Made by a program: the position numbers and the translations under genes. Below are positions 22,185-34,206 of a DNA stretch of 64,000 nt, in pieces. Numbering within the stretch: position 1 is the first letter of the stretch; each line of letters opens with the position of its first letter. The notes under the pieces were generated by a model that did not search any database, was not told where the DNA came from, and saw only the letters and a list, made by a program, of their open reading frames with translations. Source of the stretch: Venturia oleaginea (taxonomy: Eukaryota > Ascomycota > Dothideomycetes > Venturiales > Venturiaceae); contig JABMLP010000015.1 in NCBI GenBank assembly GCA_013176395.1, forward strand, positions 992,001 through 1,056,000, in the 5' to 3' direction.

Positions 22185-25100
22185 TGTTTGATGACCAGAA
22201 CCCAACCCATGTCAAACATAGGTCAGATAGAGCAGGACCCAGGAGAAATGAGCGAGGAGCAGGGACAAGCAGGTCCTGTTCTCAAAGACTTTTTCCAAGA
22301 TACGAGCTTCATCCTTAGTGACTACCATTCACTGTGGGGAATTCATCGGCATGGGGTAAATCCAAAAGCCGATGTTCAGAAGAGTTCGTCGATATTTTTT
22401 CAAGGATGATCATGGTCATGATCCTGCAACATATCGATCCGCCCGTTTGTATCAATGGGCATGCAGCCATGGCAGGAAGCAATGATATCTCAAGCTAATT
22501 CTGATCGATTTGAAGTCCATCTCTTTCTGGGTTTGTGAGCATCAAAACTCAAAGGAAAAGTGAGCTGAGAAGTAGAAGAAGTATGAGAAGCTGCACTGCA
22601 AAGCCGGAGGATATGCATACAGCTGTAGCAAGTGAGGAGCTATGTGAGCCCGAACCAAAGAGAGGCGGTATTGGCAGTCAATAGCGATGGAGATGTAGGC
22701 TCCTGGTTGGTGGTTTGAGGTGTGGATTGAGACGCTTGAGGACATAGCCCAGGGGCGCAAACAGTGCTGCGACTTTCGGCATGGCGATAATTTAGAGGCC
22801 AAGTAACCAAAGCAAGTAAAACAGTAAAGGAGGAGGGTGGTGATAGGTATTGAAGTGGTTATTCTGGTGAGAATGATGTGTGGTTGCTTTCTTCTCCACT
22901 CAGAATTTTACCTAGGAAGCTCCCCTGTCAGAACCTACCCACCACAGCTTCTCGACAACGAACCATCAAAGTGACCAAACCCCCTACAACAAGTTATTAC
23001 GGCCCATCAAGACCTTCCCAAACCATCTCCAGCCGACTGCGCGCCTCCAGCCCTCCCTTCAGATTATTTCCGTACTTCCCATCACCTGCAATACCCGGAC
23101 ACGAGCGACGGCAACCCCTACATCAACCAATCAGTACATATGAGCAGGAACATAGGAACCTCACACCCGGATACTCAACCAGCGGAAAACTTGCTGGCAA
23201 AGCTGTACACAAAGGATGGAGGATTATTCGCAGTTCACCAGCTGGTGCGTGTCTTGAGCCAGACTATTTTCCTCTCAAAATTTGCTTGCTTGTCGCGTCG
23301 GCATTGGAAACCTGTTCATATATTCTTCTGCCAGATCTTGGGGTATCGTCAAGGACCCGCCGAGTTCAGTCAAGCTCCAACGACAAATTGCGGCAATCCT
23401 TTACTGAGTCTACAGAGACAGTAGAACAATGGCGATACCCTGCAGCCGCTGTTATTGCGATTCCTTGGACTTGGGACCCGACTCTCGGAACCCTACACTC
23501 TGCACAACGACGATGCAGGAATTGCGAATCACTGGCAGGCTTCAAGCGTGCACTAAGCATTGATTGTCCAAGGCCTACAAGGCCTATACTCGGCATCTGA
23601 TCAACTTTGAGTGCGCGCCTCGAAGCCTGCATGCAACTCGCTATTCCTGCATCCTCCTGTGGAAGAGACCTCGAATAAGCGATTTGGCCGGCAGTTGACC
23701 AAACTTCATCCCACAGCTCTCCGCTCGGGTTCCGTCCATTGTACAACTGGACAGTGACTACAGCAAGACAAAGAGATAAGAGTATGGCACGGTTGTTATC
23801 ACGACAAAACGTGATGTGAGGCTACTGACCACATACCCTCACTCGCGACGATTGCCCTCAGCCTCCGTAATCTCGGCTCCGGCACAGCGATTTGGCGATG
23901 TTCCTTGCCAAAAGCCGAGTTTCAGTATATGTCCCACTGGATTGAGATCGATCTCAACAAGTCCCAGGCAATTTTTTCAGTTGAAATACCAGATGATTGT
24001 CATCATCAAGTTCTGGATAGAAGGTAGTCAACTTCTTAAGGCACGAGATAGCGAGAAACGGTCTCAAGACTCGACGCAGAGAAGATATTCAAACGTCTAC
24101 GCATTGCTTGTCAAAAAAGCTGACGACATCCGCATAATCACACGGACAACGACGAATCTGGTGGCAGCTCACCATGAGAACGAAAATTTGCCAACCGGAT
24201 CTCGCAGTTCCATGGCCCCAGCAGAGCGCTACACAACTCCTTAGGATCAAGCACAAAGGCCTCCTAAAGAGAACGTACTCACCTCCAACGCTATTGCCAA
24301 GTAATTGCTTAGCGCGGAGGATTAAAGACTGAGATGATCTGAAACCTGAAGAAATCGACAAAGATGGAAAGTGGACCGGGGGTTAAAGACAAGTAGCACG
24401 AAGAACAAAGACGATCAACAAAAAAAAAAAATCGAAAGAGAGTTAAGGAAAGGGACTAATAGGCACGAGCACTTTGTTTCAGATTACTTATTGCTCTTCT
24501 CCACACCAGCTACGAATTGCTCGTTTTAACATCAGCTCTCCGCTTATCTCGTATCAAAACCCTCTTCATCAGTTCTTCGTCTTCTTTCGCCTCTTCAATA
24601 CAATTCCTTCTCTTCATGCTATCAAAGACGTTCCTGGTCATAATTCCCATTTCCTCGTCCTATGCCACTTGTCTGGTGTTGTTGAGCCGTCCACGCAAGG
24701 AAGAGGACTCTAATTGGGCCTGCTAATCCAAGGCGTGGCCGTTCGAAGGCGACGCCGCCCCGACTTCCGTATTAGCACAAAGCTCAAGAGCAGGTCTCGG
24801 CGTTTCTCCAATGGATGGTGAAAGGCTTCTTAGTGTCGAGGGTTGTGGCGCTCGTGTATGCTCGTTCATACCATCGCTATCCATCATCTGGCATGTGAAA
24901 CGATGGAGCCAAATCAGATGGCGATAGAAGGCAAGAATTGCATGAGCGCGTACCAGAACGGCTCATAAGTTCACAAAACGCCGTATTCTTGTGTCCGATT
25001 AAACTTCCATTGTGGACGCGATGCTGGGCCTTCTCGCCCTCGTTGGTCATGCGCCGCCGTGCGAATGCGACCTTGAATCCCGGCAATCCCCAGAACACCG

Positions 25101-25274
25101 TCCGTGTATATGAACTTGGGACAACTTTTCCTCTTGATGCTCCTCTTCCGCATCTACGACTACCGCGTGTAAGTCCACGTCTTGATGTACCAGCGACACA
25201 CTTTAGTTTCGATCCTGGTAAGGTCTTTGGCTTTGGTAGAAATCGGTCGACGGGTCTCTGTGGGTCCGTGTCTG
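22185..25274. other. gene-poor stretch, fragments only
   Basis: Several frames were examined on both strands. A minus-strand frame at 23815-23366 has a hydrophobic start (ILLSLCLAVVTVQLYNG), and another near 24364 starts MSISSGFRSSQSLILRAK. Neither can be extended with consistent splice phases, so no gene is called. A 13-base A run lies at about 24419. Confidence 0.35.
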
Positions 25275-25542
25275 TCAAGGGCCAGCAACTTGTGCCACTT
25301 TTGAAAGATCTGTTGTTCTGGTTGTTGTTGTCGAGGGGACAGGACTTTGGTGCATCGGAGGAGGGTACAGGTTGGGAGATGAGAGCCATGAATCCCCAAA
25401 AGCCCTGAGAGAAACAGTACCGAAGCACCAAAAATGGCGGTTTTGATCATCGCCTATTTCAAGTCAGATGATGAAAGGAAAACCAAACCAAACCGTCAAC
25501 AACGTACTCACGACTGTAGCAAGAGCGACCGAAGGCATCCAT
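25275..25542 (-). CDS. small protein, tandem-duplicate unit B
   Basis: Two exons on the minus strand, 25542-25512 and 25453-25275, give 69 residues. The protein starts MDAFGRSCYSRDDQNRHFW and has a Thr/Pro-rich tail. Its exon-intron-exon block is visibly related to the next gene upstream: both have an AFGR-x-CY motif right at the donor, a similar intron (CTTTCAT-ATCTGAC near the acceptor) and an ATAGGC acceptor. Function unknown. The start is uncertain; a longer reading through the preceding exon is possible. Confidence 0.35.
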
Positions 25543-25702
25543 GGTTGGGCAATCGGCCCTTGTATTCAAGATCGCCGGTGTCTGTGGCTCCGTGTCTGCC
25601 GAAGCGATTGTGGATGCGGACCTGGGTGACCGGTCAGCAACAATCAAACGCAATTAGTCATTGCAAAGGTAGAGTTACGCAAGGGTATTCTGTTGCCTTT
25701 AC

Positions 25703-25931
25703 CTAGACTTTTCGACCCGGAAAAGATGGGCGTGAAGGAATTGGGTGGGATGGAAGCGGACCAGCGCTCACCCAAAGGTACTTTGCCTTGGCGCTGCCTA
25801 TATCATGTCAGATTATGAAAGAAAAACAAGACAAGGCGGCGAGAAATCGACTTACAGAAGTAGCAAAAACGACCAAAAGCGACTGAGCCTCCGATGATTG
25901 GAGCTCCGCCTATTTGCATCTGGTCAGCCAT
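25703..25931 (-). CDS. small protein, tandem-duplicate unit A
   Basis: Two exons on the minus strand, 25931-25856 and 25797-25703, give 56 residues. The protein starts MADQMQIGGAPIIGGSVAFG, continues RFCYFCSAKAKYLW and ends in a basic Pro-rich tail. The segment 25795-25885 aligns with 25451-25540 of unit B across the intron, which shows a local duplication. The alternative donor GTGAGC after KAKYLW would give a longer gene. Function unknown. Confidence 0.35.
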
Positions 25932-26206
25932 GGTTGATGATGTGAAGTCTGGCGCGCGGAATTAGCTGGAGGTTTTCATTTGACTAGGTACCACTCACTG
26001 AAGCTTTGAATGAAATTGCGGACTGGAATGAGAACGGTCTAGGAGAAGCATACAGTATCGACTGCTCGCGCTTATTGGCGGGTAGTGGCGTGTGGTAAGC
26101 AGAGCTGGAAAATGGCTGGAAGCAGGTAAGTTGGCTACGATTCTCTTCTGCTTGATGGGGTCTCACTCACCCGCAGTGTATTTCGTCGCAGCCCCGGTTA
26201 CATCCT

Positions 26207-26419
26207 GGTTAAGCTGTTAGATTAAGCTTTCCCGATCGGTCATTGACCAGATGTACTTACAAGGCGCGATAGCGCCGCAAGTCTACGGCGGGAGTCATTG
26301 GAAAGACTCCAAGTTTTCCGGTTAAGCTGTTAGGTGAAACCGATTTGCCATGGACCAGGTGTACTCACAAGGCGCGACAGAGCCGTAAGTCCACGGCGGG
26401 AGTCATTGGAAAGACTACA
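26207..26419 (-). repeat. two-copy tandem duplication of about 105 bp
   Basis: Copies at 26207-26311 and 26320-26419 (113-bp period) share GGTTAAGCTGTTAG, a donor-like segment TGTACTYACAAGGCGCGA, and the stretch CGGCGGGAGTCATTGGAAAG. Read on the minus strand, each copy starts an exon (MTPAVDLR followed by four different residues) that ends at a GTAAGT or GTGAGT donor. This looks like a duplicated first exon. Confidence 0.65.
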
Positions 26420-26948
26420 GTTGTTGTCGCCGAAGCGAGGTATAGCGTTTCCAATGTCTGTTGATGATGGCAGCGTACTGCCGAAAGGTGCGGGGATGAG
26501 GCTGTTTTTGTTGTTGTTGTTGGATGGTGATGATGGTTGTGAGTGAAGGATTGAAAAAAGTGTGCGGTGGTCGAAACGGGTAAGTCGTCACAACAGCGAA
26601 CGCCGAGCCTAACTGTTCAGCAATTAGCCACCAGAATACAAGCCTAATATGCAGGTACAAACGTTCTGACGGATGCTCTGTTGCTCCAGGGATTCGGAAG
26701 CGGCAGTCAGCTGTTGTGATATGCGATCTCAGGGGCATTATCTTGGGTCACGTTATGTTCCTCAAGGACGCTCAGGAAACACCCTAGTGCCTCGGAGCCG
26801 TCTATCAACAGGCAAAGATTGTTTCTATCACCAAAAACTTTCTACTCCGCGCTCTCTTCACGATCAACTCCACACTTTTGAGCCTTCACATTCCTCTCTG
26901 ACCCTTCCCACACTTTTAAAGGAATCCGTACAACCATTCAATCCAAGT

Positions 26949-28030
26949 ATGTCGAGCTCCACTATGCACGAGAACGCGGAAGGGATGGAAACGACAACAA
27001 ACGAGAAGGAGATGCTAGAAAGAAGCCTCATGCCAAAGACCCCAGCACTCCCGAGTCAAAAGGTCCAGGTGACAAGAAGAACTCGCCAGATAATCCCAAG
27101 TCGAGTGGCAGAGGCAAGAAGCGAAATGCGAGCCCTCCGGCCACACCCAAAAAGAGAGGCAAGGGCAAGAAGGGTCTCGGAGAGACTCCAAATGCCGATG
27201 GCAGCTTCAAATTCCTCGCTTCAAATTCCGGCTCCAGCCTGAAGTCGCAGTCGCTCGATCTGCTATCGGGCTCCGCGATCGACTTCAAAGGCTTCAAAGC
27301 CTATCACCCGAAGAAAGACTTCGCGTTGTCTCCTCCTGGTAAGTTACCCTACCTGTCTTTGGCTTTCTGAGGCCTTCGAGATGTTACATTAGGTGTCAGC
27401 ACGTTTGCTATCTCACAAATGGTCGAGAGCTTTTTACAGTTCGAGACTATATCGCATGGAATTCCTGATATACCAATTAACATTTCCTCACTTTAACTCT
27501 CCAACGTACTGCATAGCTTCTCCCCCGTCAATTCCGTTATTGTCCTTCCACACACTTCACTTGAGCAAAACCACAACCAACCATACCTCTCAGAACAAAT
27601 CGCAACATTCAATGCTCCCACCACAACCGCCATCGCCATCCCAACATGCCCAGGTCCAGACGGTCGCTGGCACTGCGAGGCACCAGGCTACAACCGCGAC
27701 TACTCTAAGCAATTCGACGTCGCTGAACACACCGATGAGCATAACGGTTGGTTCATCATGTGTCCAAGTGAGGGTTGTGAGTGGTAGTCTCACATTAGTG
27801 TTGCTATGATCCGACATGTTCATCGTTGTCATGGGGAGACGGTCCCGAAGAATGGGGATGGGTACAAGAAATGGCGTGAGGAGATGAGGATGCGGATGAA
27901 GGAGAGAGGTGGTGGGGAGGGGGAGAGTGAGGATGTGGAGGGTGGTGAGGAGGTTGAGAAGGTTGAGGGGGTTAGGGAAGCTGGGGAGGTTGAGGAGGTA
28001 AAGGAGGTTAAGGAGGTCGATAATGCTTAG
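26949..28030 (+). pseudogene. basic/zinc-finger protein gene with in-frame stops and a frameshift
   Basis: One frame starts at ATG 26949 (MSSSTMHENAEGMETTTNEKE). A one-base shift near 27010 puts it into a Lys/Pro-rich segment (KKPHAKDPSTPESKGPG, SGRGKKRNASPPATPKKRG) that runs to a good donor at 27339 (GTAAGT). Alternatively the GTATGT at 26947 is a donor and the first part is intron. From the acceptor at 27392 one frame gives VSTFAISQMVESFLQF, a TAA at 27494, then a finger-like region (WHCEAPGYNRDYSKQF, MCPSEGCEW). A TAG at 27785 falls inside a C-x4-C-x12-H-x4-H finger (SHISVAMIRHVHRCHG). A very acidic Val/Glu tail ends at 28030. Both stops fit a former Gln codon. Probably a decayed nuclear DNA-binding protein gene. 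Confidence 0.5.
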
Positions 28031-28144
28031 CATCATTTGGATGGACGCGGAGAGTCATTGGAGTGGCTTTGACAAGGTAGACAACGCTCTTGAATTACAC
28101 TCATGGTATCATAATCAAAACTCGCATCACGCTATCTTCACACA

Positions 28145-29551
28145 TTATATAATAACACGTCTCAGCAGTTCCGTCCCGCCAAGGATCCTCCTCCCTGTTA
28201 TTGGATCTCGTCCTTTTCCACTTTCCCATCTACCTTCTCTACTGGCTCCACCAGTGCTCGACTCCTCCTCGGCCCATCCCTCTTCACCAGCTGTGCCTTC
28301 CATGAACGCTTCTTGCCGTTCGTGGTGACCTTCCACCCATTTGTGTATGCATGTGTAGTCGTAGACGTAGCCGGACGGTGCTGCAGTGGCGTTGACAATA
28401 CCATTGCCGCAGACCGGGCAAAGGTTTGACGTCTCTGCTGTGGGAGCAGGGACGGTGAATATTGGAAGGAGAGTTGTTGAGGAAACTGGTGGACTTGGTT
28501 TCGATTCAACCCCTGCCTTTTCCGACTTGCTCTTTGCAAGACTTACTGAGGATGGCGGTGGGAGACCGGTAATGATCGGAGGGGGCAATTCCAACCCCTC
28601 TGCCGCTTTCCGAGATAATTGCCGCGCAAAATCTGAGGCGTGCCACCATTCGAGGAACTTAAGGGCAAATATGGAGGTTGGGAGAAGGATGCTGAGAGAG
28701 GAGAGCAATCGTGGGCCGACGACATGTGTCATTGTCCTAGGACTGAATATGCTCGTCGATTGTCCTGGACGAGCAGCGGCGGGGGGTTTCGCCTGTGTAG
28801 CAAGGGCAATTGCTCTATGATCTGCTTCGCCCAAACGGCGTATCCGAGTCCCGACCAGCCATTGGAAGGGTGAGTGGTATTTCGATGAGTCGAAGAGATA
28901 GGCCAGGTTGAAGGTGAGAAGCGCAAAGTAATATGCCGCGTTCAGACTCGGATACACTTTCCGCAGAAACCACTTGTAGTAATACAGAAATCTATCCTTT
29001 AATCTTGCGTTTGGTAGTAATTGTTCTTGCTGAAATCTGGGGCCCAGAACGGACGTGTGTGCGGCGTGTATATCGTAACTTTCGTCGAGTTTTCGTTTTA
29101 AGTAGGGCAGTCCTACCATGACAGCCAGGTTGCGCCAGACATGGCTGTTGCGCAGTTTGAGGGTTTCTCGGACCTGACCTGCGGCTCCGAGTTGGGCTCG
29201 AGGGATCTCGCCACCCTTGACGCGCAATACCCGTTCTCGCTTCAGGCCGTAGAAGTTCTCTGTGAAGCTGCCGCCATATGTTTTGAGATAGTAACGCTCC
29301 ACCACGAGCATAAGCACAGCATAGAGCTCATCGAATGAGTTTAGAATGCGTAGGAGGTAGCGAGGGTGTCTATGAGTTGCGACGGCGAGGACATAGCGGA
29401 TAGAGGGTGGCAGGAGGGAGGCAAGTTGCTGTTCTGAGAGGAGTTCTGGTTGTTGTTAGTCCTGCTCGCAGTAACAGTACATCTTCCACATACCAAACAG
29501 AGAGGGTTTCAGCTCATCGAGCCCGCCCTGTAGATTTGCCATGAACTCCAT
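28145..29551 (-). CDS. PEX12: peroxin-12, RING subunit of the peroxisomal import ubiquitin ligase
   Basis: PEX12 works with PEX2 and PEX10 in the peroxisomal membrane to ubiquitinate and recycle the import receptor PEX5. Two exons on the minus strand, 29551-29494 and 29445-28145, give 452 residues. It starts [20 protein letters not shown], which is typical of the family. Family-specific segments include [51 protein letters not shown] and [10 protein letters not shown]. The C-terminal RING region has [10 protein letters not shown] near 361, then YDYTCIHKW, and ends [15 protein letters not shown]. Where many PEX12 proteins have a Cys-Pro in this last motif, the sequence here has Asp-Pro. PEX12 RING domains are known to be incomplete in metal ligands, so this may be harmless. 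The gene is otherwise intact. Confidence 0.92.
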
Positions 29552-31140
29552 GCTGCTAGAGTCCAGGCTGCGAGCGCTGGGGAGTGGGATCTCGTTGGAC
29601 CATCCGATCTCGACCTGAGACAACTCTCCATCTCAGAGATGCCGGATGCGGAAAGACCTCGGCTAGATTCACGTGCTTGTCATCGCCGTCATCTTCTCGA
29701 TTTCCAGCTTTGTTTTCCCTATTTCCTTCCATCAACAACAGCATTTCCAATCGAGACTCACTGCTTCCAGGCCCAGCCTTGGTGGAGAAGTCAGTCCTAC
29801 CCCGTATCTTGAGAACCGCCTGCAACATCCAACCATCTTCTTTACCAGCGTTGCTCAGATGAGCCCTCAACTGCAAGCTGCTTCTCAATGGAGCAATCGT
29901 GGAACATCATTCCACCGCGTTTTCTATTCCTGACTGAAGCAAGGCTTTGTGAATGATTTCTCGTCGGTATGCGACTCGAAAAGGCACCATTCTTGGCTTA
30001 AAAGAACATTATTCGCATCATGCAGGCCTCTTTGACTTTAGCTCGTTGCCTGCCAACTGCACCGAAAGAGGTTGTACAGTGCGACCACTTTCTTTTTTCT
30101 AAAATCTCACCGTCTCGATTTCTCCGCTTCAAAATTAAGCTTGCATTAAGAAGGCGAAGCCATTTCCGACCCCAAATAAGGATAACCCCACCATGTTGAC
30201 TTTTGTATAACGACTGGCCTGCTACTGCCTCTCCGGGCTCTCGTGTAGCTAAACAGCCTTTTTTCGGTTTAGCATTTCCAAAGAGCGGTGGTACTGCCCT
30301 GTAGTTTGCAACGAGGGGCCGTAAGAGCTCGCTGCCGGGTTCTAGCTCTATGCAAATCCGGGGAGGAAAGATGGTACAGCTAATCCACAACTCTCGAGTC
30401 GTACAGTCAAAGCTTCCAGCTCGGTCGTATTAGCAAATTCGTGTTCCATTCTCTCGTGTTTCAAGCCAAGTCCAATATTCACGCCATCGGCATGATGTGT
30501 GGAGCAATCGTCTTTACATTTTTCCGTAGCCAGAAGCCATCGGAAGGAACAACCTGTCGACGACATGCCACGCGAGCTTCAACACTGCCTCAATGTCTAA
30601 ACTGTAACGGAAAAAAAATTCGACACGGAGCCCAAATAGCTTGAGAGGTCTAGGTTCATACTTCAGCCGACAGCTGCCATGCCTCAGGATAATACTGCAT
30701 CGAGCCCTATCGATTGCGATGTCCAATAACCTGTCCTTAAAGTGGTAGTAGGACACCGCTTCAGCCTTACAGATCCAGTATGTGGTACGAACATGGTCCT
30801 GGCATCAACTTCGAGGGTCTCGCCAGCACTGGGCTTTGCTCAAGGGGAGCGGTGGGCTGTCAAGAAGCCCTGGGAAGAAGTTGTGTTCAGCATTGCGTAA
30901 GAAGAACTCGCCCTATGGATGACAGTCCCGCTTGAGACATGTCACTATTTCTGGTATGTCACAACATCGTGATGCGAGCTGTGGTCCACCGAGCACGGAT
31001 TTGTTGTAAACATAATTTCTATAAAGTCGTGAGGAAGCTACATGCCATCCAACACCAGCATCAATCACTTCATCTTCCTTTGTTCCGATCATTCCTTCAA
31101 GATCTAAAAATACCAAGTCCACCAAAGAAACTCATCCACC
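29552..31140. other. intergenic, no gene recognised
   Basis: Contains the PEX12 upstream region and the promoter of the DUF4360 gene. Frames around 30000-30750 have no family resemblance. Confidence 0.4.
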
Positions 31141-31874
31141 ATGCGCTTCTCTACCAATCTCGTCGCCTTCGCCGCTCTTGCGACTGCCTTGCCTGCAGCT
31201 GATCCTCTAGCAGCTCCTAACCCAGGCGAAATCAGGATCGATGGTACGTACTCTTTATTTCACAGACTACCATAAGCTGACACACATCGAGGATTGAAAC
31301 TATCTGGATCTGGCTGCCCCCAGGGTAGCGTGGCAGCTCTACTCAGTGATGATGGTCAGGTTGTCACCATTGGCTTCGACAGATATATTGCTTCGACCGG
31401 CCCGGGCATCGTGGCTACTGAGGCTCGCAAGAACTGCCAGGTGTTCTTCAATTTGTTTTACCCACAAGGCTGGAGCTATACCGTTGCCACCAACGACTTC
31501 AGGGGATATATTGATCAAGGCCAATCTTGCAGCACCACTCTCGGTGTTACCAAATTCTTCTCTGGAGATCAAAACCAGGTATGCTAAGACGCTTCCCAGT
31601 CCATTTCAAAGTCGGGGGTGCTAATTATACCCTTTAGATGACCAGTGCTGTATCAATCACCGGAGCACTGGATGCCAATTACCTCAGAACAACTTCAGTC
31701 GCCACTGAAACACTTGTCTGGGCTAAATGCGGTGCCAAAGGTCCTACTTTCGTCACCAACTCTCAAGTCAGTGTCAAATGCAAGGACAAGAAGGATTCAG
31801 CGGTTGCAGGTGTTGATTCCCAGGTCACCAAGTTCCAGATCAAATACTTCGTATCCTGGAAGAGGTGCAACTAG
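31141..31874 (+). CDS. secreted DUF4360-family protein
   Basis: Three exons, 31141-31243, 31292-31578 and 31638-31874, give 208 residues. The N terminus is a classical signal peptide (MRFSTNLVAFAALATALPAA). The mature part matches the DUF4360 pattern of fungal secreted proteins: SGSGCPQGSVA, VTIGFDRYIASTGPG, then RKNCQVFFNL, a Gly-Trp-Ser-Tyr strand, VSITGALDANYL and LVWAKCGA, with a final FVSWKRCN. Cys residues at the GC, NC, SC, KC, KC and RC positions probably form disulfides. The role of the family is unknown; members are small extracellular beta-rich proteins. Intact, with normal splice sites. Confidence 0.85.
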
Positions 31875-34206
31875 ACGATTTTTTACTAGTCGAGTGCCGG
31901 GGCCTAAGTTATGAAGATGGAAGGCAGGCGAAAAGTTGGAGCTGGTTCGTCGGGTCGTCATTTGCACAGAAGAATGGTTCTCGTCACTCCTTTCAATCAG
32001 CTGGCATACTTAGCATAGCTTCTCTAGCCTATCGAGATTAGCCACTCCTTATACCTACTTGCTCCAAATCAAGTTATGTCAACACTAACATCTTTCAATG
32101 AACTGATGCTCTCCCAATATTATTCCCCAGTTGGCTGAAATCTTGGTTACGATATTTTTTCATATGAATGCAGTACAAAGTACACAGCATATATACCTAC
32201 CCGTCTACACGAATACCAAAACGATTACTTTATGAATGTTTTTACTAGGTCAATCGCTGAGACGTTCATGCATGACTCGTGCCTCCACTAAAGTGTTCTC
32301 ACCACACTACCCATCCATCTCTCTCACCCCAAGCACAAGCAACAGTCAATCCCAGAGCCACAGTCTACAAACCGATGCCGTCCCGCACATTTGTTCAGGT
32401 CTTCCTCCGGAGATGATGACGTGCAATCTCTCCACGCGCATGGAGCTAATTAAGTTATCTGTCCGGCGGCCTCGGATAGTCAATCCGGGTTATCAAAATT
32501 GTTGAATCAGCATCACGGTACTCCACGCCCCTAACAACGGCTTATCCATTGGCATCTTCTAGGTCATCTGTAAGTTCCAAGTCGCTGTTCCAAGTCTATG
32601 GCTAATCTATCTTCTACAGCCATGCACTCTGATCGGCTCCTACCGAACTTAACGGCTATCTTAGCAATCTTCGACAAAGCCCATACGAGAGGAATCACCT
32701 AAAGAGAACTGAGGGACAGCTTAAGAGAAGGAGATGGGAAAGGAACTCTGGGACAAGGGGAGACAAAGATGGCGATGGTTGAGGACACTCGGCGGTTGTG
32801 CTGGGCTCGGCTCTCCCGCTTAATCGGCGTCGAGATAAGACAGCAATATTGCCGAAGCCAGAATGAGGTTGTCAATGCAATTCTCCAAGACGTGATACAA
32901 TCGTCTGGAAAATTGCGCCGTCGCTTAACAGTTGAAAAATTGACAGCATGAAGATTCAAACAATCGATGATCAACTGTTATAACGAGTACCAAGACAATC
33001 GGCGATCACGATGGGGCACGCGACACATGTATATTCTGACCAGAAGATGCATGGTTTACCTGTCTTAGGGAGTGATCATCAAGGGTTAGGTTGCCAAAGC
33101 TCGGCATGAATCAGTCCCCAAGGCTCATATTCTGCTAACCGAAGGGCAAGATAATCGTGTGGTACCGATTTGCCGGCTTAATCAGAGCCGCCGAGCGAGC
33201 CTGAAAACAGCCCTACCACAGTGATTTTCCCCAATAGTGAGCCGGGCGTGGTCCTGGTGCAACGAAGTACTAAGTCTGTTCCCTCTGGCGTTTTGATAAT
33301 CAATTGAACCACAGATTGTTAGTTTATTAATGCAAGCACGTATTGCGATAACCAATCACGAGGATACCGTTCGGAAGATACGGCGAACAGCCCAATACTG
33401 CCGCTCTACGCCTCACGTATTAACAGAAAGGTACAGGTTTAGAATATCTGTTCAGCCGAGTCAGCAGCGAAAATGACTCCTATCTCGAGCAGAGAACTGG
33501 TTCAGCTAACCTACAAAGAAGGCTATCATCCACTTTTTTTTACAAAAGGTAACAGAACATTCTACTACATAGTATCTTTCTGATCATCAATGGAGGCTCA
33601 AGTGGCGAGATTGCCCTATCCTTGACGGCGAAGCAGAGTGGAAAGCTTGTTTCGTATCGGCCACTTATATTGTTCTCGCCACCGCTTTCTCCTAGCGCAA
33701 ATCGCTCATGTTTCATATGTCCGATTGCACTATCCTGCACCATCTTGTAGATCAGTTGCTTGTATCATCTCCGATGTTGTACCTATTATCCTTTCCGTTT
33801 CGCCTCAATTTTGACTGACTAGATCTATCCTGACTCTCGCGAATTGATCCGAAGTAGCTAATGGTGCTAATCATCTCTTCCAGCGCACGAATATTATGGA
33901 GCCTCCTCTTGTTTGGGAGACCGAATTTACAAGACAGACTGCATGTTCTGACAATCTTGGCACGGACGTTCCTTACGTCGAGACTGACGTTGCAACTATG
34001 GGTCGTGAACTGGAATTGGCAGTAAGCAAGGTCAAAGCGACGGGTATCCAATATGCTTTTTGATTGCCCTACACGTTCTTTTGCATCAATTCCTATTTGA
34101 AAACGCTGGCCTGATCTATCTATACTATAAAACACTACGGCTGAATTCACTCTTTTCCCCTTGGTTTACCGCAAGCTACAGCCTTGCTTACGCCATAACC
34201 TTCACC
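31875..34206. other. long intergenic stretch, no gene recognised
   Basis: 2.3 kb without a supportable gene. Upstream of the sulfate permease. No repeats noticed. Confidence 0.4.

Noticed and set aside
22878..23600. 240-codon plus-strand frame
   Set aside because: Starts at GTG and has Arg/Pro/Ser-rich composition typical of non-coding shadow; no ATG model works.
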